Below, piece by piece: positions 24,794 to 36,785 of a stretch of DNA of 64,000 bases (its first letter is position 1; every line of letters starts with the position of its first letter). The stretch is from Bisporella sp. PMI_857. Its lineage: Eukaryota; Ascomycota; Leotiomycetes; Helotiales; Helotiaceae. The position numbers were made by a program, and so were the translations under genes. Below the pieces are notes generated by a model. That model had not been told where the DNA came from, ran no database searches, and was given only the letters and a program-made list of their open reading frames with translations. Location: positions 364,673 to 428,672 of the forward strand of contig JAJSPD010000039.1 of assembly GCA_021307315.1 (NCBI GenBank). Direction: 5' to 3'.

Positions 24794-25705
24794 GCTGATG
24801 GGAGGAGTGGCGGTTTCGGAGCCTCCTCAGCGTTCTCGTTATCAGGGCAAATGTCGAACCTAGGCTTCCTCGTTGTATGTATCATGGATGGCCACGAGCA
24901 CGTGGGATCACAGAAGGGGATGGGGATATATATTATAAACAAGATGTAGGATTGAAGATATCAAATATCATGACATTTGAAGAAGAAGAAGAAGAAAAAT
25001 CAAAGGAGTTCAAAGATGGGCATACGGAGTAAATAGTTGAAGGGAGTTAGTCAGCGGTGGGAATAAGCCTTTTAGCGTTTAAAAAAAAATTGGGGGGAAG
25101 AAAAGCGGGCGACATTATTAGATTATTTTGCCCGAGACACACTGACACTGTAACTGTAGGGTAACTAGAGCACTGTCTTGCACCTACTGTAGCCGCTATA
25201 GTACAGCCCACTGTACCTCGGGATGCTGGGCAAGCGCCCGCTGCTATCAGTTACTACTCTGCTGTTGCTACCCTGCCACCCTCACAAACGTGACAAGGGG
25301 GTTTCATTGGCTAGCATGTCCCCGACTACGCTGCTTATTTTAGTCAGCACCTTCAGCCCTTCTGCGGCTGGAGGGGTCGAGCACGTGATGACTAGTTGCC
25401 GTGACGCAATCTCAAGGGTGGTGGGCCTGAAACAATTGCTTGCTCAAGCCCAAGGAGGTCGAGCTTCTCCCACTCTTCATTCACTACAGAACACGAACCC
25501 AGTCGAAGCATAGTACAATACAGTAAGTGAATCAGGAAGGTGGTTAACCCACACAGCTTCGACTTTTCCTAATGTAGTCTGCGAACCACAATTTTGGTAA
25601 GCTGCTATTCCTTACATTTACCGTCGCCTTTCTCTTCCTTGGTTCGTCTTTTCTTTAACCTCGAGCTCTACAAGCTCCCAATAATTGATCTGGCTAACCA
25701 TAATC
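24794..25705. other. Divergent promoter region
   Basis: Lies between the minus-strand MFS gene and the plus-strand peptidase gene. It contains an E-box-like GCACGTGG near 24899, a GCACGTGATG near 25383, a (GAA)n tract near 24980-24998 and a poly(A) run near 25081. No coding region is supported. Confidence 0.5.
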
Positions 25706-28167
25706 ATGGCCAGTATATATAAGGAGAAAATGGATGAACGGACGCCTCTCATCACCACCATCCACATCGCGCCACCACGCCAGCGATATCGTCATAATAC
25801 AGTTCGCCGGTTCTACACGATAGCTTTCGTTTCAACCTTGATTGCCGCTACTCTCCTGTTACTATTTCCCGTTGGCGCTCTGATTCCAATCCGTAGACCG
25901 CATCACAGACACAGACCCGCTCCGCCAGAGTCCAACCCACTCACATTCAAAGAGCTCCAGGAGATACTGCTGAGCACGCCGAAGGAGGAAAAGGCGCAGG
26001 AGTGGAGCAAATTCTACACTGCAGGCCCTCACCTGGCTGGCGCAAACTACAGTCAGGTTACGTGGACACAAGAGAAATGGCAGGAGTTCGGGATCAAGGC
26101 AGATATTGTGGCATATGATACATATATCAATTACCCGGCCGGACATCGACTGGCTTTATATGAGAAAAAGAAGACAAAAGATTTCCCTCCCGAATGGAAG
26201 CTCAAGTTCGAAGCTTCGCTTGAGGAAGATGTGCTAGAGGAGGATCCAACAACAGGCCTTGACAACCGAATCCCAACCTTTCACGGCTACTCTGCCTCTG
26301 GCAACGTCACGGCTCCTTACGTATATGTCAACTATGGCACATATCAAGATTACGAGGATTTACTTAGCGCCAATGTCAGCTTAGAGGGAAAGATTGCCGT
26401 AGCCAGATACGGCGGCATATTCAGGGGGCTGAAAGTCAAGAGAGCACAAGATCTAGGAATGATCGGAGCTATCCTTTACACGGATCCCGGAGATGATGGA
26501 ATAACAACTGATGAGAATGGGGTTGATCTGTATCCTGATGGCCCTGCACGGGAACCAAGCAGTGTGCAGAGAGGAAGCGTGCAGTTCTTAAGTATTGCTC
26601 CTGGTGACCCGTAAGTTTACGAATAAGCATTTAAGTACTCGGAGACTAATATCCTACCAGAACAACTCCTGGGTATCCGTCCAAGCCCGGCGTTCCAAGG
26701 GAGCCAACCACTGGTCGTATTCCCGACATTCCATCAATCCCAATCTCCTATGCCGATGCACTTCCGATCTTGACCGCTCTTAATGGCCATGGCCCATCTG
26801 CGAAAGATTTCAACAAGTATTGGAACAAGAATCTGGGACTGAAATATAAAGGCGTAGAATACAATGTTGGGCCATCTCCGGATACTTTAGTGTTGAACTT
26901 GGTTAATGAGCAAAACTACGTAACCACGCCATTGTGGAATGTCATCGGTGTCATCAATGGTACGCTTTTGGATGAGGTAATTGTTATTGGAAACCACCGT
27001 GATGCTTGGATAGCTGGGGGTGCTGGCGACCCCAACAGTGGTTCCGCAGCATTAAACGAGGTTATTCGTAGTTTTGGTGTTGCCCTGTCCAAGGGTTGGA
27101 AACCTCTGCGTACGATTGTATTTGCCAGCTGGGATGGAGAAGAATACGGCTTGGTTGGCTCCACAGAATGGGTCGAGGAATATCTTCCATGGCTCACACA
27201 TGCCAACGTCGCGTACGTGAATGTCGATGTTGCCACTCGTGGTACCAAATTCGCTGCGTCAGCAAGCCCCCTGTTAAACAATCTGCTATATGAAGTTGCT
27301 TCCTTGGTACAGTCGCCGAATCAGACCATCTCAGGTCAGACGGTTGCCGACCTTTGGGACGGGAAAATCAGTACTATGGGTAGTGGTAGCGACTTCACTG
27401 CTTTCCAGGACTTTGCCGGAGTACCATCTATTGACTTGGGTTTCGGTGAGGATCCTAACACTCCAGCACCAGGGCCACCAGTCTACCACTATCATTCAAA
27501 TTACGACTCGTACCACTGGATGAATACCTATGGTGACCCAGGTTTCCATTACCATATTGCCATCGTCAAAATCTGGGCACTCTTTACAGCAAAGTTGGCC
27601 GAGGCGCCAGTCATCCCTCTTAATGCAACGGATTACGCTATTGCAATCCAAGGCTACCTTGACAAGGTTGAGACTAAGCTAGACGCTTCTATCGCAGGGA
27701 TAGTCTCTGAGGAAGAAGAAGCAGAGGCACGCTCCCGTCCAACACCAGCCCTTGCCAAAGGACACAGCCATGACCTTAAACTCACATTCAAAACCCTCCA
27801 CAAGGCAGCCTCCAAGCTCCTAAAGGCAGCACAAGCACATGATGCCTGGGCCGCAGAGCTGGCTGAGGAGGCAGGCGAGGATATCCCATGGTGGAAGTGG
27901 TTTTCCAAGCTCAAGCTCTACTTCAATATTAGGAAAGTAAATAGTAAATACAAGTTCCTCGAGCGAAAGTTCCTGTACAGCGAAGGTTTAGATGGAAGAA
28001 GTTGGTTCAAACATGTCATCTTTGCACCTGGGCTTTGGACAGGGTACTCTGGGGCAGTATTCCCAGGACTAGTGGAGGCAATCGACGATAATGATTATGA
28101 TAATGCAGCTAGGTGGGCAGAAGTTATTGAGGGGACTATCACGAAGGCTGCCGATAGCTTACGATGA
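25706..28167 (+). CDS. Glutamate carboxypeptidase II-like M28 metallopeptidase
   Basis: Two exons (25706-26610, 26661-28167; 50-nt intron), 803 aa. It is a type II membrane protein: a short cytosolic tail with a basic stretch, then one transmembrane helix at about residues 37-60. A PA (protease-associated) domain spans roughly 165-300. The M28 zinc peptidase domain follows with GNHRDAW near 412 (His ligand), GAGDPNSGSA (bridging Asp), SWDGEEYGLVGSTEW near 457 (catalytic Glu and zinc Glu), YVNVD (Asp) and YHYHSNYDS near 578 (last His). All five zinc ligands and the catalytic Glu are present. A TFR-like dimerisation domain forms the C-terminus. The family removes C-terminal glutamate or other residues from peptides or folate-glutamates in the vacuole or at the cell surface. 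The ATG at 25706 is the first in frame. Likely functional. Confidence 0.93.
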
Positions 28168-28536
28168 GATTTTGACATACGGAAGATAAGGGCATAGTAA
28201 TGCATAGGGGTGGCATTTTTTTCTGTTCATACGTAGTAGAGCATATACAGTCAGGATCTACCTTGGTTATTTGGCAAGTTGGTTCTTCGATGTGTGACAT
28301 TGCGATCTCTAGACTCAAAGCAGCCTGGTTCAGCAGGCAGAATCTAAAAGGGTATCAAGACTGCCATCAGTTCGAGCATGAGCGTGAATGAGATAGGGAG
28401 GCTCTTTTCGGCCGGGTGGTTGTGTAGTTGCGGAGGTGGCAAATCGGTAACATTAGGTTGTTATGACACGATAATATAGCGTCTCAGCTGATGATGCCTA
28501 GCTTGAAAAAATCGCAAATGGTGACATCCCTAAGTT
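28168..28536. other. Convergent spacer
   Basis: 3' ends of two convergent genes. No coding region, repeat or RNA recognised. Confidence 0.5.
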
Positions 28537-29856
28537 TCACCAACTCCTTGTCAATAACTCCCTGATCCCACCAACCTTCCAGACGCCTCCCTTGCCGACG
28601 ACCCACAACACATGATCCTCAAAAGCTACATTCACAGCTAAGTAGTTCCCACCACCCGTCCGTATCCTCCCCAGCGTCGCTCCGTTCTTCGGCTCAATCA
28701 CATCAACCCCATCACCAGCAGCGCAGAACACGAGCCCGCTCCGCGACACCCGCACGCCATCGCAGTAATAGCTGATGCTGTTAGAGAACAGCCGCCCGGA
28801 CCAGAGCTGCGGCCGTCCGTCCCGTGTATCGTAGGCCATGAGCTGCCGCTGCTTCAGCGGGTCTTTGATGTTGGGCCTCCCTGACGAGATGTCCGTCACG
28901 TCGACGTAGAGCGTGCCATCGGGCCCGTAGGCTATCCCGTTGGCGTTCCCGACGGTCTGGAATACCCATTTCGGCGTCATGGTGGTGGCGTTGATGAAGT
29001 AGACTGCGGGCGTCGTTTCGGGCCAGAAATCCGTCATCTCTCGACCCTGACGGGTTTGGTCAGCTATCGTAACGCAAAAACTTGATGTAGGTTGAGAAAG
29101 TGACATACCCAAGCGGAGATGGAATCCGTAATCCAGATATTGCCCGCGGGATCGATGTCCAGATCGTTGAACCCGAGGAAAGGCTGCTGGTAGAAGTTGT
29201 TGATCAAAGTCTCTGCTTTTAATGATCTGGGGTTGATCTTAACCACCGAACCATAATGCCCGTTGCCGCCATCGGTTGCCACATAGGCCGACCCCTTAAA
29301 GAATACGCAGCCGTGGGCATTATAAGTTGGCGGTGATGTGGTAATATTTCTCAGCTTGTGGGTGGTGGTGTCGAGAAGGTATTGCCAACCGTGTCCAAAC
29401 CCCCAAGATGCGTAATAGAGTTGCTTGGTTGTCGGGAGGTAGCAGGATGCTTCGTGAGATATACTTGGATCTGTCGTGATGATGTGCTCGACCTTTGCAG
29501 ATGATCCAATGATATCAAAGAAGGATGGATCAAAAGCCACGAAATTTGTGGTATTGAGATATGAATTGCTAGGGACGTTAATGAGTTGCTCACTGGTATT
29601 TGAGACGGGGAGGATACACTGCTTCCAGAACTGGGTTGTCTACCTTGGCGACCCATGGCGCTTCAAACACTGATAGGGGTTAGTTTCTGGGTGCCAATGA
29701 TTGGATGTTGGAGCATCCAAGAGTCTTACGTGTTCGATTGAAGTTGCCTGGCAGGACGGCGGTCTTAAGGGTATCATAGTACGCCCAAGAAGCATTCATA
29801 GCATTGCTGCTGAAACCAGCTGGAAGAATGCCAAGGTACTGAGAAATCGTGGTCAT
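28537..29856 (-). CDS. SMP-30/gluconolactonase-like beta-propeller protein
   Basis: Minus strand. Tentative exons are 29856-29730, 29669-29644, 29588-29109 and 29046-28537, about 380 aa. The last two exons are secure: they contain SHEASCYLPTTKQLYYASWG, a GFNDLDIDPAGNIWITD blade, NANGIAYGPDGTLYVDV and YYCDGVRVSRSGLVFCAAGD, all typical of SMP-30/lactonase propellers. The 5' half is less sure. The segment FEAPWVAK and the segment beginning LINVPSNSYL are in different frames. They can be joined by a 55-nt intron with a weak GTAGAC donor, or by assuming one extra base in a CCCC run near 29614. An upstream exon with a signal peptide is also possible, as many relatives are secreted. The expected activity is hydrolysis of a sugar or aromatic lactone; the substrate is unknown. 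It could act with the neighbouring transporter and lower-pathway genes. Confidence 0.75.
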
Positions 29857-30677
29857 ATCTGCTATCGTACCTCTAATATTTACAAGCAGCCTGAAGGTAG
29901 AAGGAATACCAGGCGATAAGCCCCTGTTCGGACGAAAGACGTAATACAAAAGTCAGAGCAGATAATCCAATCTTAAAACCCCGGATATCAATCGTGTCTT
30001 ATAGCCATTCCTGGATTCCACATCAGATGAGAATGTAAGTCATATGCTCTGCTCATCATAACAATTATCCTAGCTCTCATGGACTTGCTTCGCCTCGGTG
30101 CTCAAATAAAAGCTCCACCTATGATAATACCCGGTGTCTAATTGAGGAGACACGGCTTAGAGCATCATATGCAGCATGCGGGCATCATGAATATACATCA
30201 AGTGGTCTATGGCTACTGTATGGGTATAACATGATTTTGGTTTTGTCATTGTGGTGGTTGGAATTCCACCCTTGCGATTGGGGGTTGTAGTCCCCACTTT
30301 TCAGCACGGAGAGACTATGGGGTACATGTCTTGGCTCCGGAGTGTTCCACTAGTCTAGTTTTTTGGGGGACACCAGTTATAATGTCAATATGTGAGGAAG
30401 ATGGAAACATGGAATAATCTAGTAGGAACCTTCTCAATGCTGTTAGTCATGACGGAATTGCCCTCACCCCGCTGATTTCGTCCCTCCGCATTCTGGTCTG
30501 ATCATAAACGCCAAGCTTGTGGGGAACCATACTTCTCCACGTCCATATGGAGTTCAGAGTCTTATATTAAGATGTCAAGTTGCTCTTCCTATCTCTCTTC
30601 GTGGTTTGGAAAACTCGGATTACCTGCATCCTCACAGAGAAACTTATATTAGTACTCATACCTTCACTCTGAATATC
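29857..30677. other. Divergent promoter of the lactonase-like and MFS genes
   Basis: About 820 nt between divergent starts. No coding region is supported. The close divergent pair is compatible with shared regulation, but no specific operator is identified. Confidence 0.45.
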
Positions 30678-32263
30678 ATGGCATCCAAAATGGATCAGGA
30701 AGCTGCTGAGCTTCGCGAGTACGCAAATGAGAAAGAAGAATCTTCAAATCATAAAAGCGTAGACCAGTCCGATCTCGTCGATGCAGAATTCTTCCAACGA
30801 AACTCGAAGAGCCTCGTTCGAAAGTTGGACATGACGTTGATGCCCATCGTTTGGATTCTGTACATGTTCAATTATCTCGACCGTAATAACATTTCGTAAG
30901 TTGAAATTCGAATAAAGGCTTAGCAGCCGGAACCTAACACCAAACTCCAGTCAAGCCAAGCTCAACCGGTTCGAGAAGGACTTGGGCCTTGTCGGTAGCC
31001 AATTCAATACCGCAGTTTCCATCCTAAACGTAGGTTACATGATCATGCAGCTACCTTCCAACATGATCCTCACTCGAGTTCGGCCGTCGCTCTACATGCC
31101 ATTTTGGGTTTGCACATGGTCTTGCGTTTCAGCTGCAACTGCTGCTGCACAGAACTATACTCATCTAATCGTGATCCGCTTCCTGCTCGGGATTGCCGAA
31201 GCTCCTTTCTTCCCTGGTGTTTTCTACCTGCTCTCCTGTTGGTACACCCGCAAAGAGCTCGCGCTCCGAACTGCCATCCTGTACTCTGGACTCATTCTTG
31301 CCACCGCGTTCTCAGGCCTAATAGCTGCCGGTATCTTTGCTAGGCTTGATGGTGCGCATGGACTTTCTGGGTGGCGCTGGTTATTCCTCATCGAAGGCGC
31401 CGCGAGTTTCTTCTTTGGCGCTGTAGCCGTCTTCATCCTACCCAACTTCCCGGAGAGTACATCTGGAAGCGTAAAGTGGCTGCTCACCCCAGAAGAACGC
31501 ATGGTTGCGATAGAGCGCATACGACGTGATCGTGTCTCCGTAGAGGATAATAACCGATCTGTCTGGTATGGCCTAAGGCTCGCAGTTGTTGACTACCGCA
31601 CCTGGATCTTCGTAAGTTTTATCTATTCCTCATTCCGGCTGTACTCAGACTAACAGCTACTTATAGGTCATCATGCTCATCGCAAATCACACCGCCTACG
31701 GCTTTAACTATTTCTACCCCTCAATCGTCAAAGGATTCAATTTGGGATCTACAACAGTGACCCTCGTTCTCACCTCCCCACCGTACCTTCTCGCGGCCTG
31801 CTCTTGCTTCGCATTTGGCTACTCCTCCGATCGCTTTGGTGAGCGTGGGTTCCACATCTCCGTTCCCATGTCCGTCGCAGCAATTGGCTTCATTATTTCT
31901 GCCTCCACGCTGAACATTCCGGTTCGCTATTTCGCATCTTTCTTGTACATCTGCGGATGCTTCTCCGCGAATGCGATGGTGTTCTCGTGGGCGTCGGCCA
32001 CCCTCAGTCAGACACCAGAGAAAAGAGCCGCGGCTACGGCAATCATCAACCTGCTGTCCCAGTTGGGCAATATTTGGAGCCCATATTTCTTCCGTCCTCA
32101 GGATGCCACGAGATATTTATTGGCAATGTTGCTGATGATGGCATTTGCTGTTCTAAGCGTGGCATGTTGTGTCGTATTGAAGTGGAGTCTGAGGAGGGCG
32201 AACAAGAAGCTGTTGGAGGAGCATGAGGGTAGTGAGGAGAGACCTACACTATTCATGTTGTAA
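30678..32263 (+). CDS. MFS transporter, anion:cation symporter (allantoate permease) family
   Basis: Three exons (30678-30895, 30951-31611, 31667-32263; introns of 55 and 55 nt), 491 aa. The start MASKMDQ has ATC before ATG and is the first in-frame Met that leaves a normal cytosolic N-terminus. The N-terminus is acidic, then the first membrane helix MPIVWILYMFNYLDRNNIS ends in the D-R-N-N typical of this family. The next exon starts with AKLNRFEKDLGLVGSQFNTA, the following helix has YMIMQLPSNMI, and RFLLGIAEAPFFPGVFYLLS is the conserved TM4/5 region. Twelve helices are expected. Relatives carry allantoate, nicotinate, pantothenate, vitamins or carboxylates at the plasma membrane. Here an organic acid or aromatic acid is a reasonable guess from the neighbours, with no direct evidence. 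Confidence 0.92.
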
Positions 32264-32809
32264 GGGGAGAAAGCGTCGAGTTTCTGATTATGAAACGCCA
32301 ACCAGTTATAACAAGAAGATGTACCTACGCATCAATGAAACCATCACAATAAATCTCTTTTTTGCTGCGAGTAAAACGACTTTGGTACATCAGAATTGTG
32401 CTAGATGTTACATATTAAAATTAGTTGGTAAATTAATCACCGCAAGAACAGCCCAATTTATAAGTTTGCATGTTGCATTATGCCCCCAAGCTGGAGACCT
32501 GTGCTATTTTGGGCACTTTCTCTACTGGGCTTGCAGCCTCAGTATAATAGGATGCAGTCCTTATTATCATAAAATCGGCAGTAAGAAGTTCACTCATTGT
32601 GCTAAGAAGCAAGTTAAGTATTTGCGACAAAGGGAGAGACTTTGGATGATGTATGCTTTGCAAAAACGAAAGAAAAAGAAAAAGGGCATAAGAAAGGAGC
32701 AATCAGTTCTTAATCGGTAAATGCCCATATAGTCAAATATTGTTAACACATTGCTTGGCAATATTATATGCAAATTAATGGTACATTTCATATATCGCTA
32801 AGACCCATT
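32264..32809. other. Convergent spacer
   Basis: 3' ends of two convergent genes. AT-rich; no coding region supported. Confidence 0.5.
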
Positions 32810-35470
32810 TCACTTTTGTGATTTGATGTAATTCAACGCGGACCCACTCATCAACCATGGAATCTGTCCCTCGTGGAAAGTATGGCTCACCATCGTCCGC
32901 CATTCTGTTCCATCTTTATTCCTAAATACAGCCGTAAGATTCTCACCCTGCTTGATTTGCTCAACACCCAATATTGACACAGTATCATCTTGTCTGATCC
33001 TTCCCCAAGCCTCCGCGTCATCAAAAGTCAAAGGGAGTATCCCTTGCTTTTTCAGATTCGTCTCGTGGATACGTGCAAAACCGTTCGCAATAATTGCCAC
33101 AGCACCCATGTATCTTGGCTCCAGAGCTGCATGTTCACGACTCGATCCTTCGCCGTAATTATTGTGTCCGATAATACAGTATCTGATACCACCAGCCTTG
33201 TACTGGCGAGCAATCACGGGAACCGCATCAATTACTCCAGTAGTAACATTTTGTGCCATGCCAGGGGAATGGTTTGGTAGGAAAGCATTTGTGGCGCCAG
33301 TGAGCATGTTATTTGAGATGTTATCGAGATGGCCACGATAGTCATACCAAGGCCCTGCGGGGGAGATGTGATCCGTTGTGCATTTTCCCTTGACTTTGAG
33401 GAGAATTGGTAGGCTGAGAGCTTGATCTTGCTGCCAAGCAGTAAATGGCTCGAGTTTCTGGAGGCGATCTGATGTGGGGTCGATCTCGACAGTGACTTTC
33501 TGTGCGTCCCCAGGAGGTGGAGGAGGTTGGTACAGATCAATGCCTGCATTGAACGCAGTTGGAAGCTCGTCACTGCTGGGAAGAGAGAACTTGAATGGTG
33601 TGCCATTTGGTGTGATAATTGAATCTGCGGCAGGATTGAAATCAAGTGACCCGGAGAATGCAAAGGCTGTTGCGATCTCTGGAGAGGTAATAAAAGAATG
33701 AGTTCCTGGGTTGCCATCGTGACGCCTAGACAACATTAGATAGGTGATACAATACAGATAGGCTGCGACTTACCCGGTGAAATTTCGGTTGAAAGATGAT
33801 ATGATTGAGTTTGGTTGTCCCTTGGGTAAGTCTGGTCTATTCCATTGGCCGACGCATGGACCGCAAGAACTGCTTAGGATTGTAGCCCCAGCATTTCTCA
33901 TTACATCTAGAAATCCCGCATCTTCAGCCGTGGCTCTGATTTGCTCGCTCCCGGTAGATATGAAAAACGGCGTTTTGGGCTTTAATCCTGCAGCGTCGGC
34001 TTGCTTAAGCAGATCTGAGACTTTCATCAAGTCTTCATACGAAGAGTTTGTGCAACTACCAACCAGACTTGCGGACAAGGCCTTTGGCCAATCATTTTCT
34101 GTAGCCGCTTTTCCAAGTTTGGATATTGGGTGTGAAAGGTCTGGTGTATATGGACCATTTATGTGTGGCTCAAGTGTGTCAAGGTCGATCTCAACAACAT
34201 TGTCGTAGTACTGCTCGCTGCCCTCATCTGGCGTGATGAAGTTGAGATTTTGCAGAGCGGCCCCTGCTATATTCCCTCTATGTGTAGCGTTGAGGTAGTC
34301 TGTCATTGTTTGAGAGTAGGGAAACAGACAAGAAGTCGCTCCAATCTCTGCGCTCATATTGCCTATTGTCGCCATAGCTGTCGCGCCAAGAAATTCCACA
34401 CCTGGACCAAAGAATTCAACTATCTTGCCTTTGCCACCCGTTACTGATACCATGCCGGCTAGTTTACAAATGATATCTACCAAATGGTCAGCTTTGCGAC
34501 ATCTAGTAGGTTAATGTTGAATGCGGACCTTTTGAACTAGCCCAACCAGTGAGCCGGCCAGTAAGACGCACCCCAAGAGTTTTAGGGCACGGAAGCTCCC
34601 AAGGCATTCCAGCCATTGCATCAACACCATCAGAACCCCCAACTAAAAGAATCAGAATTGTTTCCTGGTATAAGTATAAATTTGGAGGTGCTTACCTCCA
34701 ACTCCCAACATTGCCATCCCAGCTGCGTTTGGGGTGTGGGAATCAGTGCCAACAAGCAGTCCTCCAGGACTAGATCATCAGTACCTAGCCTCCCGAAGCA
34801 TGAAATTCTAGGAGGCTCACAAAGTGTAATTTTCGAATAGAATAGTATGAATAATCCCTGATCCTGGTTTCCAGAATCCAATATTGTACTTCGCGGATGC
34901 AGAAGCCAAAAAATTGAAAACTTCTGCATGCTTAATCTTTGCCGCTGCCAAATCTATCTTTGCTCCTTTCTCGGCCATCGTAAGATGATCTGTATGGATA
35001 GTGGTTGGAATTGCGACCCTGTCGATCCCAGCACTCATGAATTGGAGAAGAGCCATGGTAGCATTGGCATCGTGGATCGCCACTCTGTCTGGATACAGTT
35101 TCAGGAATGACTTGCCCGGCTCAATGTCTTGAGTGTCTGGTTCGCAAAGATGTGAATACAGCATCTTCTCCGAAAGGGTAAGTGGCCTCTGGATTCTTCT
35201 CCTTATGCGCTTGAGCGACTTCAGGAGGTGTGTATATGGAAGATGTCTGCCCTAGATGATACCATCTTAGTCGGACTATGTCTTAAAATTTTGTGCTAAA
35301 GGTCCTACAAGATCATATCTACTCATTGGTACGTTACAGGATTCCTGGGGATCGACATCTGTTACTGTAGCGAGCCCTCGTCGAGACCTCTGCAGCACGC
35401 ATGTGCGTATCGTTGGGACAGTGATCCTATACGCTGTGGGATTTGAAATAGATTTGCAAATTTGTGCCAT
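32810..35470 (-). CDS. Aconitase family hydratase, mitochondrial-type paralogue
   Basis: Six exons on the minus strand: 35470-35309, 35251-34821, 34769-34696, 34642-34529, 34476-33774 and 33725-32810, giving 799 aa. The N-terminus is Arg-rich with no acidic residue before position about 38 and an RRGLAT stretch, as in a mitochondrial presequence. The three cluster cysteines are in [11 protein letters not shown] and [11 protein letters not shown]. Also present are [25 protein letters not shown]-like [36 protein letters not shown] and the swivel-domain [15 protein letters not shown]. Two differences from standard mitochondrial aconitase are IHTDHL (usually IHCDHL) and [12 protein letters not shown] (usually GDEN or GDWN). 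The fourth intron has a poor GTCCGC donor. The gene is divergent from the RraA-like gene and close to a tricarboxylate carrier. It may be a second aconitase, or a hydratase for another tricarboxylate. Confidence 0.92.
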
Positions 35471-35889
35471 ATCTGCGCGTTTCTTACTGCAAATTTCGCG
35501 CTCAACGCGCCACGGGCGGAAAAGTAGCTAGGATGAAAGACTGAAGAAGAAGAGCTTCAGGAAGTATTTTGAGATCATGCCAAAGCTTGACGGCTCGAAG
35601 GCTTGGCGCTCAGGCATTTTCCATCGCAAGGCCCGAACAAGTAGGTTATTATCTTCATGCTGAATCGGCTGTTCCGCGTGCCTAAGCTTAAGTAGAGCCA
35701 AGAGACTTTACAAAGGATCATGTTAAGATGCTGAATGTATCCGCTAAGGGAATGCTCCGTGAACCATGCTAGCGCGGGTCTTTCTTAAATCACGTGATAG
35801 CACACCAATATCGCGGTACGTTAACAACACCTTCGAAGAGCATCATCGTAATATAGCAAAGCGTTCATTGAGGTGTCTTGCTTGGGATA
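35471..35889. promoter_or_regulatory. Bidirectional promoter of aconitase and RraA-like genes
   Basis: 419 nt between divergent start codons. It contains a perfect TCACGTGA palindrome at 35790-35797 within AAATCACGTGATAG, the same 12-nt core as in the long intron at 24436. This suggests a shared bHLH-type regulator, by inference only. Confidence 0.6.
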
Positions 35890-36673
35890 ATGGCATCAAA
35901 AGCATCTAAGGAGGCATTAAAGTCGCTCTCGAAGTTCGCTTCGTGTGATGTAAGATATCCCTACGATTCTTAGCGGCTTATCTTAATATTGAATAGGTCG
36001 GTGATGCCCTCGTGAAGCTTGGAGTCAAGTATGGTGGCTATCTTGCGGGAATCTCAATGTGGTCTCCAACTCGCCAGTCGGGGAATTCTAAAATATTTGG
36101 TCCAGCATATACTGTGCAAATGGTTGCTGCAAATGACACTGCTTCTCCTAAATCATCTTTGCACTTCGCAGACGGGATACCCAAGGACTCTGTAGTCTTT
36201 GTGAGCCAGCCAAAAGGCTTATATTCAGCGTGCTGGGGAGGTCTCATGAGCACTCGTGCGAAGCATTTAGGGGCCCAAGGCGTGATCATTGACGGAAATT
36301 TTCGAGATGTCAATGAGCACCGGGATCTGGGGTTTCCAGTGAGTTTGGAATTCCGCTGAAATGACGCTTTGCTAATCTAGAATATTAGTTATTTGCGAGA
36401 GGATCATCAATCCTAGGCTCTGCGTCGTTCACCAGGTCCTCGACATTGAATGAGCCCGTACAGTTCACTTCTGAGACACAAAAGGAGCCCTTGACAGTAC
36501 ACCCTGGGGATCTGATTTTGGGAGATGCGGATGGCGTTGTGGTTGTTCCTCCGACATTAGTTGAACAGTGTTTGAGATATTGTGAGGAGAGGTGGGATAT
36601 AGACGAGAAAACGAGGAAATGTTTGGAGAACGGGGATGAAATGGGATCGACTATTTCCAAATTGAGGAAATAG
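35890..36673 (+). CDS. RraA-like aldolase (HMG/CHA aldolase family)
   Basis: Three exons (35890-35949, 35997-36338, 36389-36673; introns of 47 and 50 nt), 228 aa, the usual length. It begins MASKASKEALKSLSKFASCD. The domain shows VGDALVKLGV, then GPAYTVQMV, and the family core GGLMSTRAKHLGAQG followed by VIIDGNFRD, where the Arg-Asp pair binds pyruvate/oxaloacetate and metal. It then shows LFARGSSILGS and PGDLILGDADGVVVVPP. Members split 4-hydroxy-4-methyl-2-oxoglutarate or 4-carboxy-4-hydroxy-2-oxoadipate into pyruvate plus pyruvate or oxaloacetate; others are RNase E inhibitor-like or oxaloacetate decarboxylases. In fungi the role is less clear. It is divergent from the aconitase-like gene, and the chemistry of both fits a tricarboxylic catabolic route. 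No targeting signal is obvious. Confidence 0.9.
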
Positions 36674-36785
36674 ATATTCTAGACTAAAATTTTATCGTAA
36701 CTCAAATGAAAAAAGACTTATAATACCCTGTTTGGCATCATTTTCAGACGCAAACCCTTGCCATCTCCACTGCATGAGCTTCGAC

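Noticed and set aside
35276..35308. Reading through after MSRYDL in the aconitase gene ([10 protein letters not shown])
   Set aside because: It ends at a stop after ten residues. A 57-nt intron with GTAGGA donor, GACTAAG branch and CTAG acceptor restores the frame into PLTLSEK, so the read-through is taken as intronic.
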